In this document: positions 23,068 through 34,219 of the stretch, in pieces
Layout of the letters: each line of letters begins with the position of its first letter
Position numbering within the stretch: the first letter of the stretch is position 1
NCBI GenBank assembly: GCA_022376465.1
Contig: JACDTU010000015.1
Span: 558,001-622,000 of the forward strand
Source of the DNA: Cubamyces lactineus
Taxonomy: Eukaryota; Basidiomycota; Agaricomycetes; Polyporales; Polyporaceae
Length of the DNA stretch: 64,000 nucleotides
Direction: 5' to 3'
Made by a program: the position numbers and the translations under genes
Notes under the pieces: model-generated
Databases searched by the model: none
The model's input: the letters and a program-made list of their open reading frames with translations, nothing else
Told to the model about the DNA's origin: nothing

Positions 23068-23967
23068 TTACCGCAAGGGCCGGCTCAACAACTCCTGGTG
23101 TACGTTGAAGTACCTGTAACACAGATGAGGCCTGGTTTTCGCACCGCATATAGCGTAGGGGTATACGCACCGTACGACTTTCCCGACCTCCCGACATGTC
23201 CCAACGCCGTTCTCATCCCAACTTACCACCCATCTGCCTATTACACCCCCATCCGCGGTCTTCGTCTCCGCGATGGTCTCCTCCCGCGGAATAAGCCCTT
23301 CCGCCCGCGCGCTCCCCACCTCCGACTCCGAAAGCCTGAACGCCTCCGCCAACACCCACGTCGCGAACGGCCTACTCGTGGGGACAAGGAACGCAGTGTC
23401 GTACACAGTCGTCACGCGCTTCTTCAGTCCGAGCGTGAGAGTGGTCATCTCGACCGCGCGCCCGCTGCCCGCTGCCTGGGCGCCGTCGGGCTCGACGAAG
23501 CGGAGGGTCGTGACGTACGGGCGGCCGCACCATGCGACGAGCGCAGTCGAGACGCTGCTCGTGGCCATCGCTATGCCGGCGAGCGCAGCGCGCCCGACAA
23601 GAGGTACGCTCGAAGTCGTCTCGAGTACGAAGATGAAGGGGGTGAGCGCGAAGGTAAGAGTAAGTGAGGATAGGGAGAGGATCTTCAGCCTCCGGAACGT
23701 TGTTGTCAGGGGTCCATGGTATTCCTCTTCTTGCTGTACGCCTTCAACTTCGGCTTGTGAGCTAGCTTTTGAGGGCGATGTAGCCGCAGTTGAAGCGTCC
23801 GTTGTCATAAGCCGTCTACACAGCGCTGCGCGAGGGCTGTATATCGAAGACGCAGTCAGAGCGAGTGTTTTTGGGCGAGGTAGCGTCGATAAGCATCTTC
23901 GCGACACAGAAAAGACGGTTTGTCGTGGTAGAAGGTGAGAGCGTAAAGGAAGACTCGCTACTCTCAT
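23068..23967 (-). CDS. TMEM70-like mitochondrial inner-membrane protein
   Basis: Two exons (23967-23171 and 23113-23068; the 57-bp intron is in frame, so read-through is also possible) encode about 280 aa. The first ~55 residues are rich in Arg, Ser and Leu with few acids, a typical mitochondrial presequence. A polar spacer follows, then FRRLKILSLSSLTLTFALTPFIF, a first hydrophobic hairpin arm, and a second hydrophobic stretch (LAGIAMATSSVSTALVAW) leading to GRPYVTTLRF. Two membrane spans followed by a matrix domain fit the TMEM70/TMEM186/TMEM223 group; TMEM70 assists ATP synthase and complex I assembly in animals. Membership is from pattern memory, so moderate. It is transcribed divergently from dynactin p25 with 130 bp between starts. 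Confidence 0.7.
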   Translation of the reverse strand: MRVASLPLRSHLLPRQTVFSVSRRCLSTLPRPKTLALTASSIYSPRAALCRRLMTTDASTAATSPSKASSQAEVEGVQQEEEYHGPLTTTFRRLKILSLSSLTLTFALTPFIFVLETTSSVPLVGRAALAGIAMATSSVSTALVAWCGRPYVTTLRFVEPDGAQAAGSGRAVEMTTLTLGLKKRVTTVYDTAFLVPTSRPFATWVLAEAFRLSESEVGSARAEGLIPREETIAETKTADGGVIGRWVVSWDENGVGTCREVGKVVRCVYPYAICGAKTRPHLCYRYFNVHQELLSRPLR

Positions 23968-24097
23968 CGTGGGCAATGGTCAGGAGGAGGGCACGCGGAG
24001 CGCGCATACAGGCGCGTCGCACGCGCGTAATGCGCGTCTGCTCGGCTTCTACTTCGACCTCGACCTCGACTCTCGGCCTCTCTCCGTTTGTGTACGC
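23968..24097. promoter_or_regulatory. Compact bidirectional promoter region
   Basis: Only 130 bp separate the ATG codons of the TMEM70-like gene (-) and dynactin p25 (+). The segment contains GCGC-rich palindromic runs (near 23996-24030) and a short direct repeat of a CGACCT unit (about 24053-24070). It must include both 5' UTRs and core promoters, unless one gene starts farther inside. Confidence 0.5.
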
Positions 24098-24917
24098 ATG
24101 GATCTGCCAATATACTACACTCGAGCGGAGTATATTGAGACGGTAGGTGAATGCACCGGACTGATGCACGCGGACAGAACATGTGTACTCACCGCCTTGT
24201 CATGTGCAGGACACCGGGAACAAAGTCTCCCGTAGAGCCACCATCTCGGGCCCTCAGAATATCATTTTGGGTGGCAAGACTATCATTGCTAGTGGTGCTA
24301 TAATTCGCGGCGACTTGCGTAGGACTGGGCCCGGCCATGCGGTAGTAATATCCTTGGGGAGGTACTGTCTCATAGGGGAAGGGTGTGTTATGAGGTGCGT
24401 CTCGCGCACTGCACGCGCCAACGGAACTTAACATGCCATTCAGGCCCCCATACAAGACATATCGCGGCAACTTCAACTACTATCCCATGAAGATAGGAGA
24501 CCACGTCCACATAGGCGCGAACTCAATCGTCGAGGCGGCGACCATAGGGAACCATGTGGAAATTGGCAAGAACTGCATCATCGTACGTCCGAGTGTGCGC
24601 CGACGTCTCCTCTTCTACTCTCGGTCTTACGCCATGGGGTACAATAGGGGAAATTCACCATTATCAAGGACTGTGCCAAGATTGCTGATAACACGGTCAT
24701 TCCGCCAAACACTGTCGTGCCCGCATTGGCGTTGTTCGCCGGATCACCAGGTACGTTGCAATGGCCCCATGGACGTGCGCCGCAGGCTTGTGCTAACTGA
24801 GCGTTGTGCTGCGCAGGCCGCTTCGTTGAGGATCTACCCGAATCGACCCCAGAGATGGTCGAAGCACAAACAAAACAGTACTATACTCGATTCCAGCCGC
24901 TTCCGACTGAGAGGTGA
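24098..24917 (+). CDS. DCTN5: Dynactin subunit p25
   Basis: Five exons (24098-24142, 24210-24394, 24444-24582, 24648-24750, 24817-24917) give 190 aa, the usual p25 size. The protein is a left-handed beta-helix of hexapeptide repeats: [95 protein letters not shown]. It ends with a short helix (TKQYYTRFQPLP). p25 pairs with p27 at the pointed end of the dynactin Arp1 filament and links dynein to early endosomes, needed for long-range transport in hyphae. All repeat motifs look intact. Confidence 0.95.
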
Positions 24918-25403
24918 TCATGCGGGTCCATATCATCCTGTATCTATACCCTGTTTGATTCACCTGATACCCCATCGCTTGGCCCATGCTTTGACGACCA
25001 GTTGGGTCCAAAGACTCCAACCCCTGTGCTTGTCCGGAGCCTGCTTTAGCGTACAATGCCTCGAGTAGCTGTTCACGGGGGCCCTCTTCTCGAGTTTTAT
25101 GAAAGTCATAACAGCAGTTGTGTGTCTCACGTAGTTCACGGAACTTGCAGGAATGTCTGTTGTCGGAAGGTTGGAGACAAAGTGTGGGAAGCGCCCAAAG
25201 CGTGAAATGCGGTCATGCATTTCTCCGAGCGTTCGCGGTGGCTGCTCCCAACCTCGACCAAGCCATCTTTCGCACAAACCGCTTCGACTTCGACCGCCAC
25301 GACCCTTGCTTGACGCCAATGCTGCTCTATAAATCTAGCTAACGTCTTGCCAATCTCATCGCAGTCGCCATCGCTCGCGAATTCTCTGCTCCTGGCCCCT
25401 GGA
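24918..25403. other. Intergenic, upstream of TRK
   Basis: Contains the 3' UTR of dynactin p25 and the TRK promoter. A TATA-like TATAAA sits at 25329-25334, about 75 bp before the ATG. No other feature. Confidence 0.4.
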
Positions 25404-28400
25404 ATGCCTTCTCTCCCCGGTCGCGTTCTCTCTAACGTTAAGCTCGAGGACCTCCAGGCGTACCTCCGCCGACACCTCAACTTCTATCGTGTCCATCTCC
25501 TCTTCTTGTGAGTACTCAGTCTCTTTCTTTCCTTAAAGTTACGTCAGGGTGGTAGTGAGGCGCGGGAGGCATTATGGCGGTTGGGTTGACGCTTCCGCGA
25601 TCGAGGCTGCGCGGAAGCGTCGTCCTTTGTCTTCTTCTCAGCAGCCTTTCATGTCGACGCGCCGTTTGAGACGGATTTTGATATGTGCCCTCTGAACAGC
25701 GACCAGTACATATGGGGGTGGGGGATTCGTCCAACGCTGCTCAGAGACTGGTCAGCCACACCACAGACCACCTTATTGCCTCCGGTGCCAGCGGAGCTGA
25801 TCACGATGTCGTGATGTCCCCTCCTCATACGCGACACTGTCCACAACATTGAGCACATACTCCATGACATCACATGCCCTCTGTGCCCTCGGGTGGCACC
25901 TGAATCTGTATGTCGCTTGGGCCTGGGAAGGCAAGACCACCGCGAAGTCAAGCGCTGAGAATGCTTGCTGTCCGGTCTAGAATGGTCATCGGTTGCCGCC
26001 CAGTCGGCCATCCCATAGGCGACTCGAGATAGCACGAAGTGTACTGCGGTATTAGCATGAATGAAAGCCTAACCTACCACTTCACATACTCGCAAGGCAA
26101 TCGTATAGCCTGACGAATGTTCCCCACTTCATTTCTTCCGGGAGCTGTGGATTGTTCCTCTGTATTGGCGTTAACCTTGAGCAATTGCCGGCTTGTCATT
26201 GGCCATCGATCTAGCATAGACTAACACACTCACTCGTAGCACCTTCACGCCCTTGATCTTCTCTGGGATCTTCTACGCCGGAAATGGGGAGTACCACATC
26301 GACTACATCGATTGCCTCTTTAACTGCGTCAGCGCAATGACGGTTTGCGGCTTAGCTACCGTAGACCTGAGTAGCTTGACGCCGTTCCAGCAAGCTGTGC
26401 TTTTCGTGCAGATGTGCCTGGGTAGTCCAGTACGTATTTGATGCTCAGTCACATCACATCGCGGTCAACTGACCTTCCTCAGGTCGTCGTATCATGGACA
26501 ATGGTCTACATACGACGGTCAGAATTTCACGTGCCATTCATCACGAGAGTATTTGCTCACATCCGTACTAACAGGAGCTTCTTTGCTCGCAAGTTCCAAC
26601 GCATTGTTGAAGCTGAGCTAGCGCGTCGGGCAGCTCGCCGAATGCACGGTCCTGTTGACGTGAAGATTGAGCCATGGTGGAAGAAACTCTGGACGATGTT
26701 CAAGTGGCGCAGAGGTACACGTCTACGGTCGTTCAGCGACATTTCCGTGGAAGAAGTCGGGCCTGTCAAGGCTCGGGGTCGCATCCACCTTCGTCCTGAT
26801 ATGATTAGGCGAGTCGAGGGAGCTCCCAAGCTTGTCGATCCTAGTGGCTGGATTAGTGAGCGCGTCTCCGAACAAACTAACCAGAACGATCCGTCGCCCA
26901 ACCGGAAGGAGGAGAAAACCGATGAACGCCGCCAGTCGACATCGGCTGGGTCTAGTTCCGCTGCCCATACGGACTCGACAGAGACTGAATCGCCGCCGGA
27001 GGGTGTGCAGCCCCAGAGCGAGCAGAATGCGTACGTTATATGCTCAGCAAATGACCGAAATTAAAGCTGAGAAGCCTTCTGCAGCCGGGAGCGCCCGCAG
27101 ACTGAGACGTCACCCCGTACTGCGTCGACGCCGGTGATTGGTACGTGACCTCCCTCCTTGTGTGAATGACGGCCTAACCATCAATGGGCAGCGGGCACGG
27201 GGCCTATCTTGCGCACGCAGACTATAAACCGACCAGCAATACGAGGGCCTCAGCTCGCACATACGCAGACGGTTGAGTTTGCCGCGCCGCCCGCTCCACA
27301 CCGACGATCCCTTTCTCAGGAACGTAGGTTCAGTCGCATTCCACAGTCCCCAGAGGAGTCAGACACGGATCTTGATCGCAGTAAGCATCCTACCATAGTT
27401 GGTGTCAGTACCCAACGCTCACTGCAAGATATGCAGGATCAATGTCGCGACCAACAATGTCTCGCCCTACTATGTCTCGTCCTACGATGTCACGCCCAAC
27501 GATGTCAAGACCGACAATGTCTAGGCCAACGATGTCTAGGCCAACGATGTCGCGACCTACAATGTCCAGGCATGGGACGATGCCACGCACGGGCACGATA
27601 ACGACAGCGGCATCGCAGGCGTATCCTCCCCGACGCAATGTTCACCGAGGCTTCGGTGGTTTCCCGATGCCTCACGAGCTGCTGTCCCGCTTATTCGGTC
27701 GGGCCTTCCCTCAATTAGAGCGGAAGTTGACGCGGACGATCACCATCCCTCGTACACGGACAATAGCCTCCGAGCGTGGCACCTTACCGCCTGGCACACG
27801 GCCTGTTCCGTATATCTCGTTCGAGGCCGTCGTTGGTCGTAATTCTGTGTTCCAGAGCCTTACTCGCGAGCAGTTGGAGGAGCTTGGCGGTGTGGAGTAC
27901 CGGGCCTTGACAGCGCTGCTGTGGATCGTCGGTGCAGTAAGTCGGTCCCATACCTTTCGTGCTATTTGGGCTAACCCTTTGATGTGCAGTACCACATCGG
28001 CCTACAGCTCTTGGCATTCGTGGCAATCGCGCCATATATGTCGATGAGCCGCTGGCAGGCAGACTTCCGCCCGCCCGCCCTGCACAAACCTATCTCGTCT
28101 ACATGGTGTGTTTGAGTGATTGCGACGTGCTGCATATTCTGTGTAGCTGACAGCACATGCAGGTACTCAGCATTCCAGGTCGTCTCTTCGTATACGAACA
28201 CCGGCATGTCTCTTGTCGACCAGTCTCTGGTTCCGTTCCAGAAAGCATACCCTATGCTCGTCTTGATGGTAATATTGATATTAGCCGGTAATACTGGATT
28301 CGTGAGTCTTCTCCATTTGATTGGTAGACGGCCTTGCTGACTCTGAATCCACAGCCTGTACTGTGAGTGCATACGCTGGTGCTTCCTCAGTGCGGTGTTG

Positions 28401-30042
28401 ATCAGCGTGTACGACGGTCTCCAGATTACGCTTTCATATGTGAGTCTCGCTACTCCCGGTAACATTCTTCGGCTGTTGACTATCGGGTCTCGTCTCCTCA
28501 GATGGACAATCACCAAGATCATTCCGAGAGATTCTCGGCTCAACGAGACATTACACTTCCTCCTTGACCACCCTCGTCGTTGTTTCGTATACCTCTTTCC
28601 TTCGCATCAGACCTGGTTCCTGTTAACAGTACTTTTCGCCCTAAAGTGAGTACTAGTTACTCCATGACCATTTTGCATAGCTAATCGCGTTTTTTTAGCC
28701 TCACGGATTGGTTCTTCTTCCTCGTCTTAGACATCGGGAACCCGGCAATCGCGAACATCCCTCTTGGGGTGCGGTTCATCATCGGGTTGCTGCAGGCTAC
28801 CGCAGTACGAGCTGCTGGCTTTGCGACCGTGACGCTGGCTGCGCTTGCTCCCGCAGTGAAGTAAGCGGTTCCTCAACTTCACGTGAATGCCATTCTGATG
28901 ACTATAACAGGGTTCTCTATGTCTTGATGATGTATGTCAGTGTCTGTAAGTAGCTGGTCCTCTGTCACTTACTGCCATGGCTTAATGCTGATGAATTGCT
29001 TAGATCCCATCGCTATGAGGTGAGATCATTCAGTAGAGTTCACTACCTGCAAGCTCTAACAATGTCGTAGTGTCCGATCTACGAACGTCTACGAGGAGAA
29101 ATCTTTGGGAGTGTTCGCATCAGAGGAAGACCTAAGCACGGAGGAAGCGTTCAACGCGTCCGGTAACCGAGCCACCGTCTGGGGTCGTTACCTCGCGATG
29201 CATGCGCGGAAGCAATTGTCATTCGGTAAGTTGACCTGTATCCGATAGCGAAGTCATGTGCTAACACTGGTGTCACAGATATGTGGTGGTTAGGTGTCGC
29301 GTTGTTCCTGGTCTGCATCATAGAGGTAAGCAGAAGGCAGCCCTTATCTGAAAGACGTAGTGCTCACCCCCGACATAGAAGGACGGTCTTGAAGACGAAT
29401 CGACAAACGATTGGTTTACGATTTTCACTGTTGGTAAGTTGGTTTCATCCTCGCGGTTCAAAACGGCTTCTTGACGACCGTACGCTTGTAGTGTTCGAGC
29501 TTGTCTCGGCATACGGTACAGTCGGCCTGAGTCTCGGTGTGCCATACGTGAGTCACATGCACTTCTACTTTCGCCGCCGAAGTGTAACATATTCCTTTCA
29601 GGCCAACTTCTCGTTCGCCGGCGCACTCCGTCCTCTATCGAAACTTATCATTTGCGCCGTAATGCTGCGTGGGCGTCACCGCGGCCTCCCCGTCGCCATC
29701 GATCGCGCCGTAATGCTCCCGTACGAGTTCAAGGAAGGCCTCCAGGACGGATACGGAGAGGAGAACTATGGCGACTACGCGATGAGCGAGCGCGAGTTCA
29801 CGCGGACCGCAACGGTGGAGACTGTCACCGACGACGATGATGACGAGCACAGCCGGTATGACCGATATGACGACCAGTACGACAGCGAGGCGAGTGGGCA
29901 GCAACCCGCGACGGAGGGCAAGGAGCAGGCCGCGCCTGAGCCCGAACCTAAGAGCAATGGCGCGGCTGAGAAGGCGGGAGCTACCGCCGGTAACGGTGGT
30001 CAAGCAGAACCCAGCGCAGAGGATGTGAAGAAGAACGCGTAG
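25404..30042 (+). CDS. TRK1: TRK-family high-affinity potassium transporter
   Basis: Twenty exons give 972 aa: 25404-25507, 26240-26429, 26483-26517, 26575-27030, 27085-27140, 27192-27380, 27437-27936, 27990-28105, 28163-28301, 28355-28362, 28425-28439, 28502-28645, 28699-28860, 28911-28945, 29004-29019, 29071-29225, 29279-29325, 29379-29433, 29492-29547, 29602-30042. Four pore loops are visible: TVCGLATVD, YTNTGMSLVD, AAGFATVTLA and AYGTVGLSLG, each with its filter Gly. LNETLHFLLDHPRRCFVYLFPSHQTW is the typical mid-protein signature. Between the first and second pore units is a long cytoplasmic loop with (MSRPT)x8. The tail is acidic. It imports K+ at the plasma membrane, driven by membrane potential. 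Odd points: intron 1 is 732 bp, and exons 10, 11 and 15 are only 8, 15 and 16 nt. The 57-bp intron after 26517 is in frame and could be retained. Confidence 0.95.
25588..25621. repeat. 12-bp perfect inverted repeat in TRK intron 1
   Basis: GACGCTTCCGCG (25588-25599) and its exact reverse complement CGCGGAAGCGTC (25610-25621) flank a 10-base loop. In the pre-mRNA this would form a stable GC-rich hairpin about 80 nt after the donor of the 732-bp intron. Confidence 0.85.
27442..27561 (+). repeat. 15-bp coding tandem repeat, (MSRPT)x8, in TRK
   Basis: Eight consecutive 15-bp units each encode Met-Ser-Arg-Pro-Thr; a ninth, diverged unit (MSRHG) follows. Codons vary (Arg as CGA, CGC, CGT, AGA, AGG; Thr as ACA, ACT, ACG), yet the peptide is unchanged. 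It lies in the cytoplasmic loop, so Ser and Thr are possible kinase targets. Confidence 0.95.
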
Positions 30043-30559
30043 GTGCAGCTGATGCACCGTCGACCGATAGAGCGTGAGTCACGTATGAAGATGACACGAC
30101 ATATAGAGAGGGAGCCTCGCCCGCTTCCCGCACATCAACGGACTATCTCCCGATAGCTACTCTCGCCCACATCCCCATTCCCATCATTCCCTCACAGTGC
30201 TGCCGCTGTATACAGCGCACAGGCACATTTATCCTTATTTTTCGTTCACATGCCCAAGTTGTAGTCTCGTCATCCCCTCACAGCACCCGCTATCTAGACG
30301 TTTTGTTTTGTTCGAGTCTCGTCGTATGCACGTCTGTTCCCCGAATACACGATGATCTTCTGCATGATGACTTTGTATATAATGGTATGTTCAGACAGTT
30401 GAATGCTGTTCAGTTTGAGCTCCGGGCCATAGGGCGTTTGCACTGGCTAGCTTGGAGTACTCGCGATGTATGAAGTTAACAAGAGTCGACACTGAGCATT
30501 TTGATACACCACCTATTCATACACCTGCAGATCCATCTTCTTTTTTCTCCCTAGTTTGA
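30043..30559. other. Intergenic, tail-to-tail
   Basis: 3' UTRs of TRK (+) and the leucine carboxyl methyltransferase gene (-). The sequence turns T-rich after 30220 and shows no ORF or repeat of interest. Confidence 0.4.
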
Positions 30560-31883
30560 TCACGAAAACACCTTACGCCTGATAGCCCAATCACGCCACT
30601 GCGCCTTCAACGCGCCGGCGTTTGAGGGGAGCTTGACACCCCAAGTGATCGCGTAGTGTGCGAGGACGAGCTCAAGTTCCTCTATCTCATCCAGCATCTC
30701 GAGGTGGGAGATCCTAACATAGCCAAATGGTAAGACTAGCAGACAAAGAGCGGAGAACGAAATGCCGGACATACCTCTCTAATTCAGTCTGGCTGATGTA
30801 CTCTCGTCGGATGTCCTTCAGCGTGAGCGCCTTCGCCACTTCCCATCCGTGTTGCAAGAACCGGCTGGGCAGGGACTCGAATGTGGGGTATGGCTCTGCT
30901 CCCGGGAGCGAGACGTTCCTCGCCTTATAATCGTGAGCTCAGGCCGCATATATGCGCTCATGGAGGAGAAAAGGGGGTAATACAGACCTTGAGGTTGTTC
31001 ACCATCACTTTTCCGAACTGGTCCTCTAACGCGAACATCTCGTACACGATGCATCCCAGGATACCCGGAGAGGAGGCCGGAGAGGAGGCCAGAGAGGTGG
31101 GCTGTGGGGCGAAGTAGTCTGTGAACCATTGCAGGAGGGACCCAGACGCTGAAGGGCTCATGTAGACTAGCACGCATTCGAAGAGGAGCAATGTCGGGAG
31201 AGATGGCGAGAGCAAAGGTTCCGATCCAGTCGCGAGCAGAGATGCTAGAGAGTCCGCTGGTGGTTGTCGCAAGTCTGCTGCGAGGAGATGATACACTGGA
31301 GAATGCAGTGCGGTGCCTCCGTTCGCTAGACGATGATAAAACGTGAGGGTGTATGCGTTGCAGAGACAGCTACCACCTACCCAGTGAGACGTCCCCAGGC
31401 TTCCCGAGGACTGCGCTGAGGTCCTTGCTTTTCCTGATCGCCATGGCTTTCTTCGTCGTGATCTCCGGGAAGTCAATCTCGATATACCGCGCAAGAGTGT
31501 CTCTGCTAGGGCCCGTCTTCCTGAACATGCATGTTTAGACCCGTGCTGTTGTCTGGAGCAGTATATATACGCACCGCGATGCGCCAGAACCGCGTATCGC
31601 TACCCGCGCCCATGCTCACCATCTGGCACTTCGCGCCTTCCTGCGCGGAGAGCGCAAGCCATCCACTTACGAGCTCATCGAGAGCTTCTGATCGCACGTA
31701 TGTCCCGATGTTGATGAGCGGCGGACGGGAGGGCTCGAGATGTGCGCGCGGGACGAGAGGGGTGATGAATGGATCTGCGAGATAGCCTCTGCGCACGGCT
31801 GAGAGCCGGGCGAGCGCAGCGTCGTTGTCGGTGGCGCGTATGGCGGCGTCGCCTTCGGGCACTCGTGGGCGGGGAGGGAACAT
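30560..31883 (-). CDS. PPM1: Leucine carboxyl methyltransferase (PP2A methyltransferase)
   Basis: Five exons (31883-31575, 31516-31381, 31325-30988, 30923-30775, 30713-30560) encode 361 aa, the normal LCMT1/Ppm1 size. Signatures are DPFITPLVPRAHLEPSRPPLINIGTYVRS near the start, the S-adenosylmethionine-binding MVSMGAGSDTRFW, RYIEIDFPEITTKKAMAIRKS, YHLLAADLR, the LLFECVLVYMSP motif, and HYAITW near the end. The enzyme carboxymethylates the C-terminal Leu of the PP2A catalytic subunit in the cytosol, favouring B-subunit binding. I prefer the ATG at 31883 because family similarity starts there (FPPRP...). An in-frame ATG at 31985 would add 34 non-conserved residues. The acceptor of exon 2 could also lie a few bases away. 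It is divergent to TIM22. Confidence 0.92.
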
Positions 31884-32123
31884 GGCTTGTCGTCGTCGTC
31901 GTTCAAGGGCAAGCTCCAGTCGATGAGGACAGGTCCTCATATTCGGAGTCGTCGGACCGATGGCCGGTAGTGAGCGCCTTTCCATTCTTGGCTGCTGCAG
32001 CTTTATTATGTCAGCAAGATATGGCTTGCAAGCGCGTCCGGTCGGCTGCAGTGACTGTGCAAGCGTTCACGACCTCCACGATCCCTCTGCCAGCCAGCGA
32101 CACCGCGACGCTACGCCGAAGCG
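31884..32123. promoter_or_regulatory. Shared upstream region of PPM1 and TIM22
   Basis: 240 bp separate the two chosen start codons. The only competing reading is the upstream in-frame ATG of the methyltransferase at 31985, which would shorten this to 138 bp. No specific element recognised. Confidence 0.4.
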
Positions 32124-32848
32124 ATGAGTCTTCCGCTCGTAGCTCCCGTCTTTCCTGCGGGAAAGGAGCCTCTGCCCCCCGGCATCAGCGATGAAGAGCG
32201 CGAGGCGTACCTCCAGGCGAAGAAGTACCAGAACTACATGACCATGGGCATGGAGTCATGCGTAGCGAAGACCATCATAGCCGGCGGTGGAGGTGCGTTG
32301 TCCCTTTGTATTGCGGCTTGAGTGCTCTGGGGTGGACTGCTTAGAAGCGCTTTCTTCTGGCTAGGTTTCGCGATCGGTGCCTTCTTCTCGCTCATGAGCT
32401 CCTCGTTCGCGTACGAGGACCCGCTCCTCCGGCAGAACCTCAGCACGCAGCAGAAGGCGCGCGAGATCTTCAAGGAGATGGGACGCGGGATGTATAAGAG
32501 CGGAAAGGGCTTCGGCAAGGTCGGCGCGCTGTTCGCGGGCATTGAGTGCGTGATCGAGTCGGTGAGTGCTGCTATGGCTGCCCTATGCAGAGCCCGAGAT
32601 CGTGTGCTCAATAGTGGATGCCAGTATCGTGCCAAAAACGATATGGTGAACCCCGTGGCGGCTGGATTCGTCGCTGGTGGCATCCTCGCGCGCAATTCAG
32701 GGCCAAAAGCCGTGGTCGGTGGTGGCCTGGCGTTTGCCGCCTTCTCGGCTGCCATCGACCTGTTCCTCAGGCGAGAGACCTCTGAGTGAGTCACATTCTG
32801 CTGTTGTAAACCCTGTTGTACTGACCGGTATTGCCCAGCGACGACTGA
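32124..32848 (+). CDS. TIM22: Mitochondrial inner-membrane translocase subunit Tim22
   Basis: Four exons (32124-32292, 32365-32561, 32625-32785, 32839-32848) encode 178 aa, typical for Tim22. Key signs are [36 protein letters not shown] around the first membrane span, [20 protein letters not shown] (second span) with its conserved Cys, and [23 protein letters not shown] followed by the last spans. The first intron acceptor was chosen at 32364 because it restores [12 protein letters not shown] without extra residues. The final exon adds only the last Asp residues and the stop. Tim22 is the channel of the carrier translocase that inserts multi-span carriers into the inner membrane. Confidence 0.94.
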
Positions 32849-33159
32849 TTGGATATAGACGCATCTTGTAACTTATGACTGTACACTACTAACGGCTAAT
32901 GGCTCGACACCCCTTCATCTACAACCCATTGCTGGACAAGTATGCAAGGCTACGATTGGCACCCAGCTACGACCGTCGAGATACATTGGTACGTTCCAAT
33001 TATAAATACACAGCTAACAAATTTAGGGAAGACTAGAGTACGTGGATGGTGAGAATATGGTTTAATGCTACACGGGACCGGGCGAAATCGCCCAGTCCTG
33101 GATCACTAGGAAACACAAGCCTGAAGCCGTCGTGTCTGCCTGTCATCCTACTCAGTAAG
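32849..33159. other. Intergenic
   Basis: 3' region of TIM22. No coding potential, repeat or RNA gene recognised. Confidence 0.4.
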
Positions 33160-33576
33160 TCATCCGACACCAATCCAACTTAAGCTCACCTCGGAGGCGG
33201 AGCAGTACCACTTCAATGCGCGTACTGCGAGCATCGCAGTTCCCCACACGAGTATCGCCAATGGGTGTGGGCACACTTGCATCAGCACCTTCGTTGCTAA
33301 GCCATCATCCAAGTGTTGTGCCACTTGCGCCGCTGCGTCCTTGTGCGTCTGCAGGCAGAAGAACCGCTTCGCGGAGAGGAGCCAGCTGTCATACACCGTC
33401 CCGTCGCCAGCCATGGAGAAGTACCACAGCACGACTACGGTGGCGGTTTCCCAGGCGAAGTGGCTCAGCAACGAGAGCTCGTTGAGGAGGACTTGGATGC
33501 AGAACCATGCTGAGGCGTAGAGCTTCTGCGTGCTCTTGTGCGGAAGCTCAAACCAGACCGGCTGGCTCGCATGCAT
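33160..33576 (-). CDS. Hypothetical protein, doubtful
   Basis: A single open frame of 138 codons from the ATG at 33576. The composition is protein-like (Trp/Leu/Ala-rich). A hydrophobic stretch (FAWETATVVVLWYFSMA) and a second weaker one (HPLAILVWGTAMLAVRALKWY) could be membrane segments. I recognise no family. Splice sites nearby do not connect it in frame to another exon. It may be a small membrane protein, a fragment, or chance. Confidence 0.3.
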   Translation of the reverse strand: MHASQPVWFELPHKSTQKLYASAWFCIQVLLNELSLLSHFAWETATVVVLWYFSMAGDGTVYDSWLLSAKRFFCLQTHKDAAAQVAQHLDDGLATKVLMQVCPHPLAILVWGTAMLAVRALKWYCSASEVSLSWIGVG

Positions 33577-34219
33577 CGTGGCGGCGTCTACCAGACAGAC
33601 AGACACTCAGTCAGGGCATCGCGGGAGGAGTACATCGAAAAAGTGCTCACAGCTGCGTACGTTCGTCATACTGTTCCTAGCCGTGAAAGCAAGGTGGCAA
33701 GGCAAAGTGAGTCGAGGTTCAGGGCTTCTCTTGGCTCAGCCAAGTTGGGCTTCGAAAGCGATTAGGCTGCGGTGCGATATATGAGGATACGCAGGCGCCT
33801 CAGAAGGCCCAAGACAAAGGCCTTGTTGTCTAGTCGTTTTATTGTATTTCTGTAGGCGTTGCTGACCTAGTGTGTACACATTGTCTTGTTGTGGCTGCAG
33901 TCATTGATGTGCCGTATCTAGGAGACTAAGACAGAGAAAGGGGGGCTAGGCAGATGCATCATGACAGAACAGGCCGGCACTTGCCAAAGTGAACAATTGG
34001 CGTCGAGCTGTTTCGTGCAACGAGGTTTTCTCTCATTGCCACTTGAAGAATATGGCAGCTTACACGCGTGTAACATGCTGCAATTCCGACCGTCGGCCAC
34101 GTTCATGCACTGGATCATAAGGGAACGAGGGTGATAGTGACTGAATGCGTTGTAGTGACAGGTCCAACTTGCCGGGCGGGGAATGAGCGCTGTTGAGCTC
34201 CGCCTGAGCGAATACGTTA
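33577..34219. other. Intergenic
   Basis: No gene or repeat identified. A C/T microsatellite-like run of CTGT units lies near 33595. The segment ends at the TA dinucleotide bordering the first MITE-like element. Confidence 0.35.

Noticed and set aside
25649..26035. 128-codon minus-strand frame inside TRK intron 1
   Set aside because: No domain, no splice partner, no good start context; kept only as part of the long-intron finding.
27405..27638. Minus-strand repeat frame (DIVGLDIVGR units) opposite TRK
   Set aside because: It is only the reverse reading of the MSRPT-coding repeat; the plus strand has the conserved protein.
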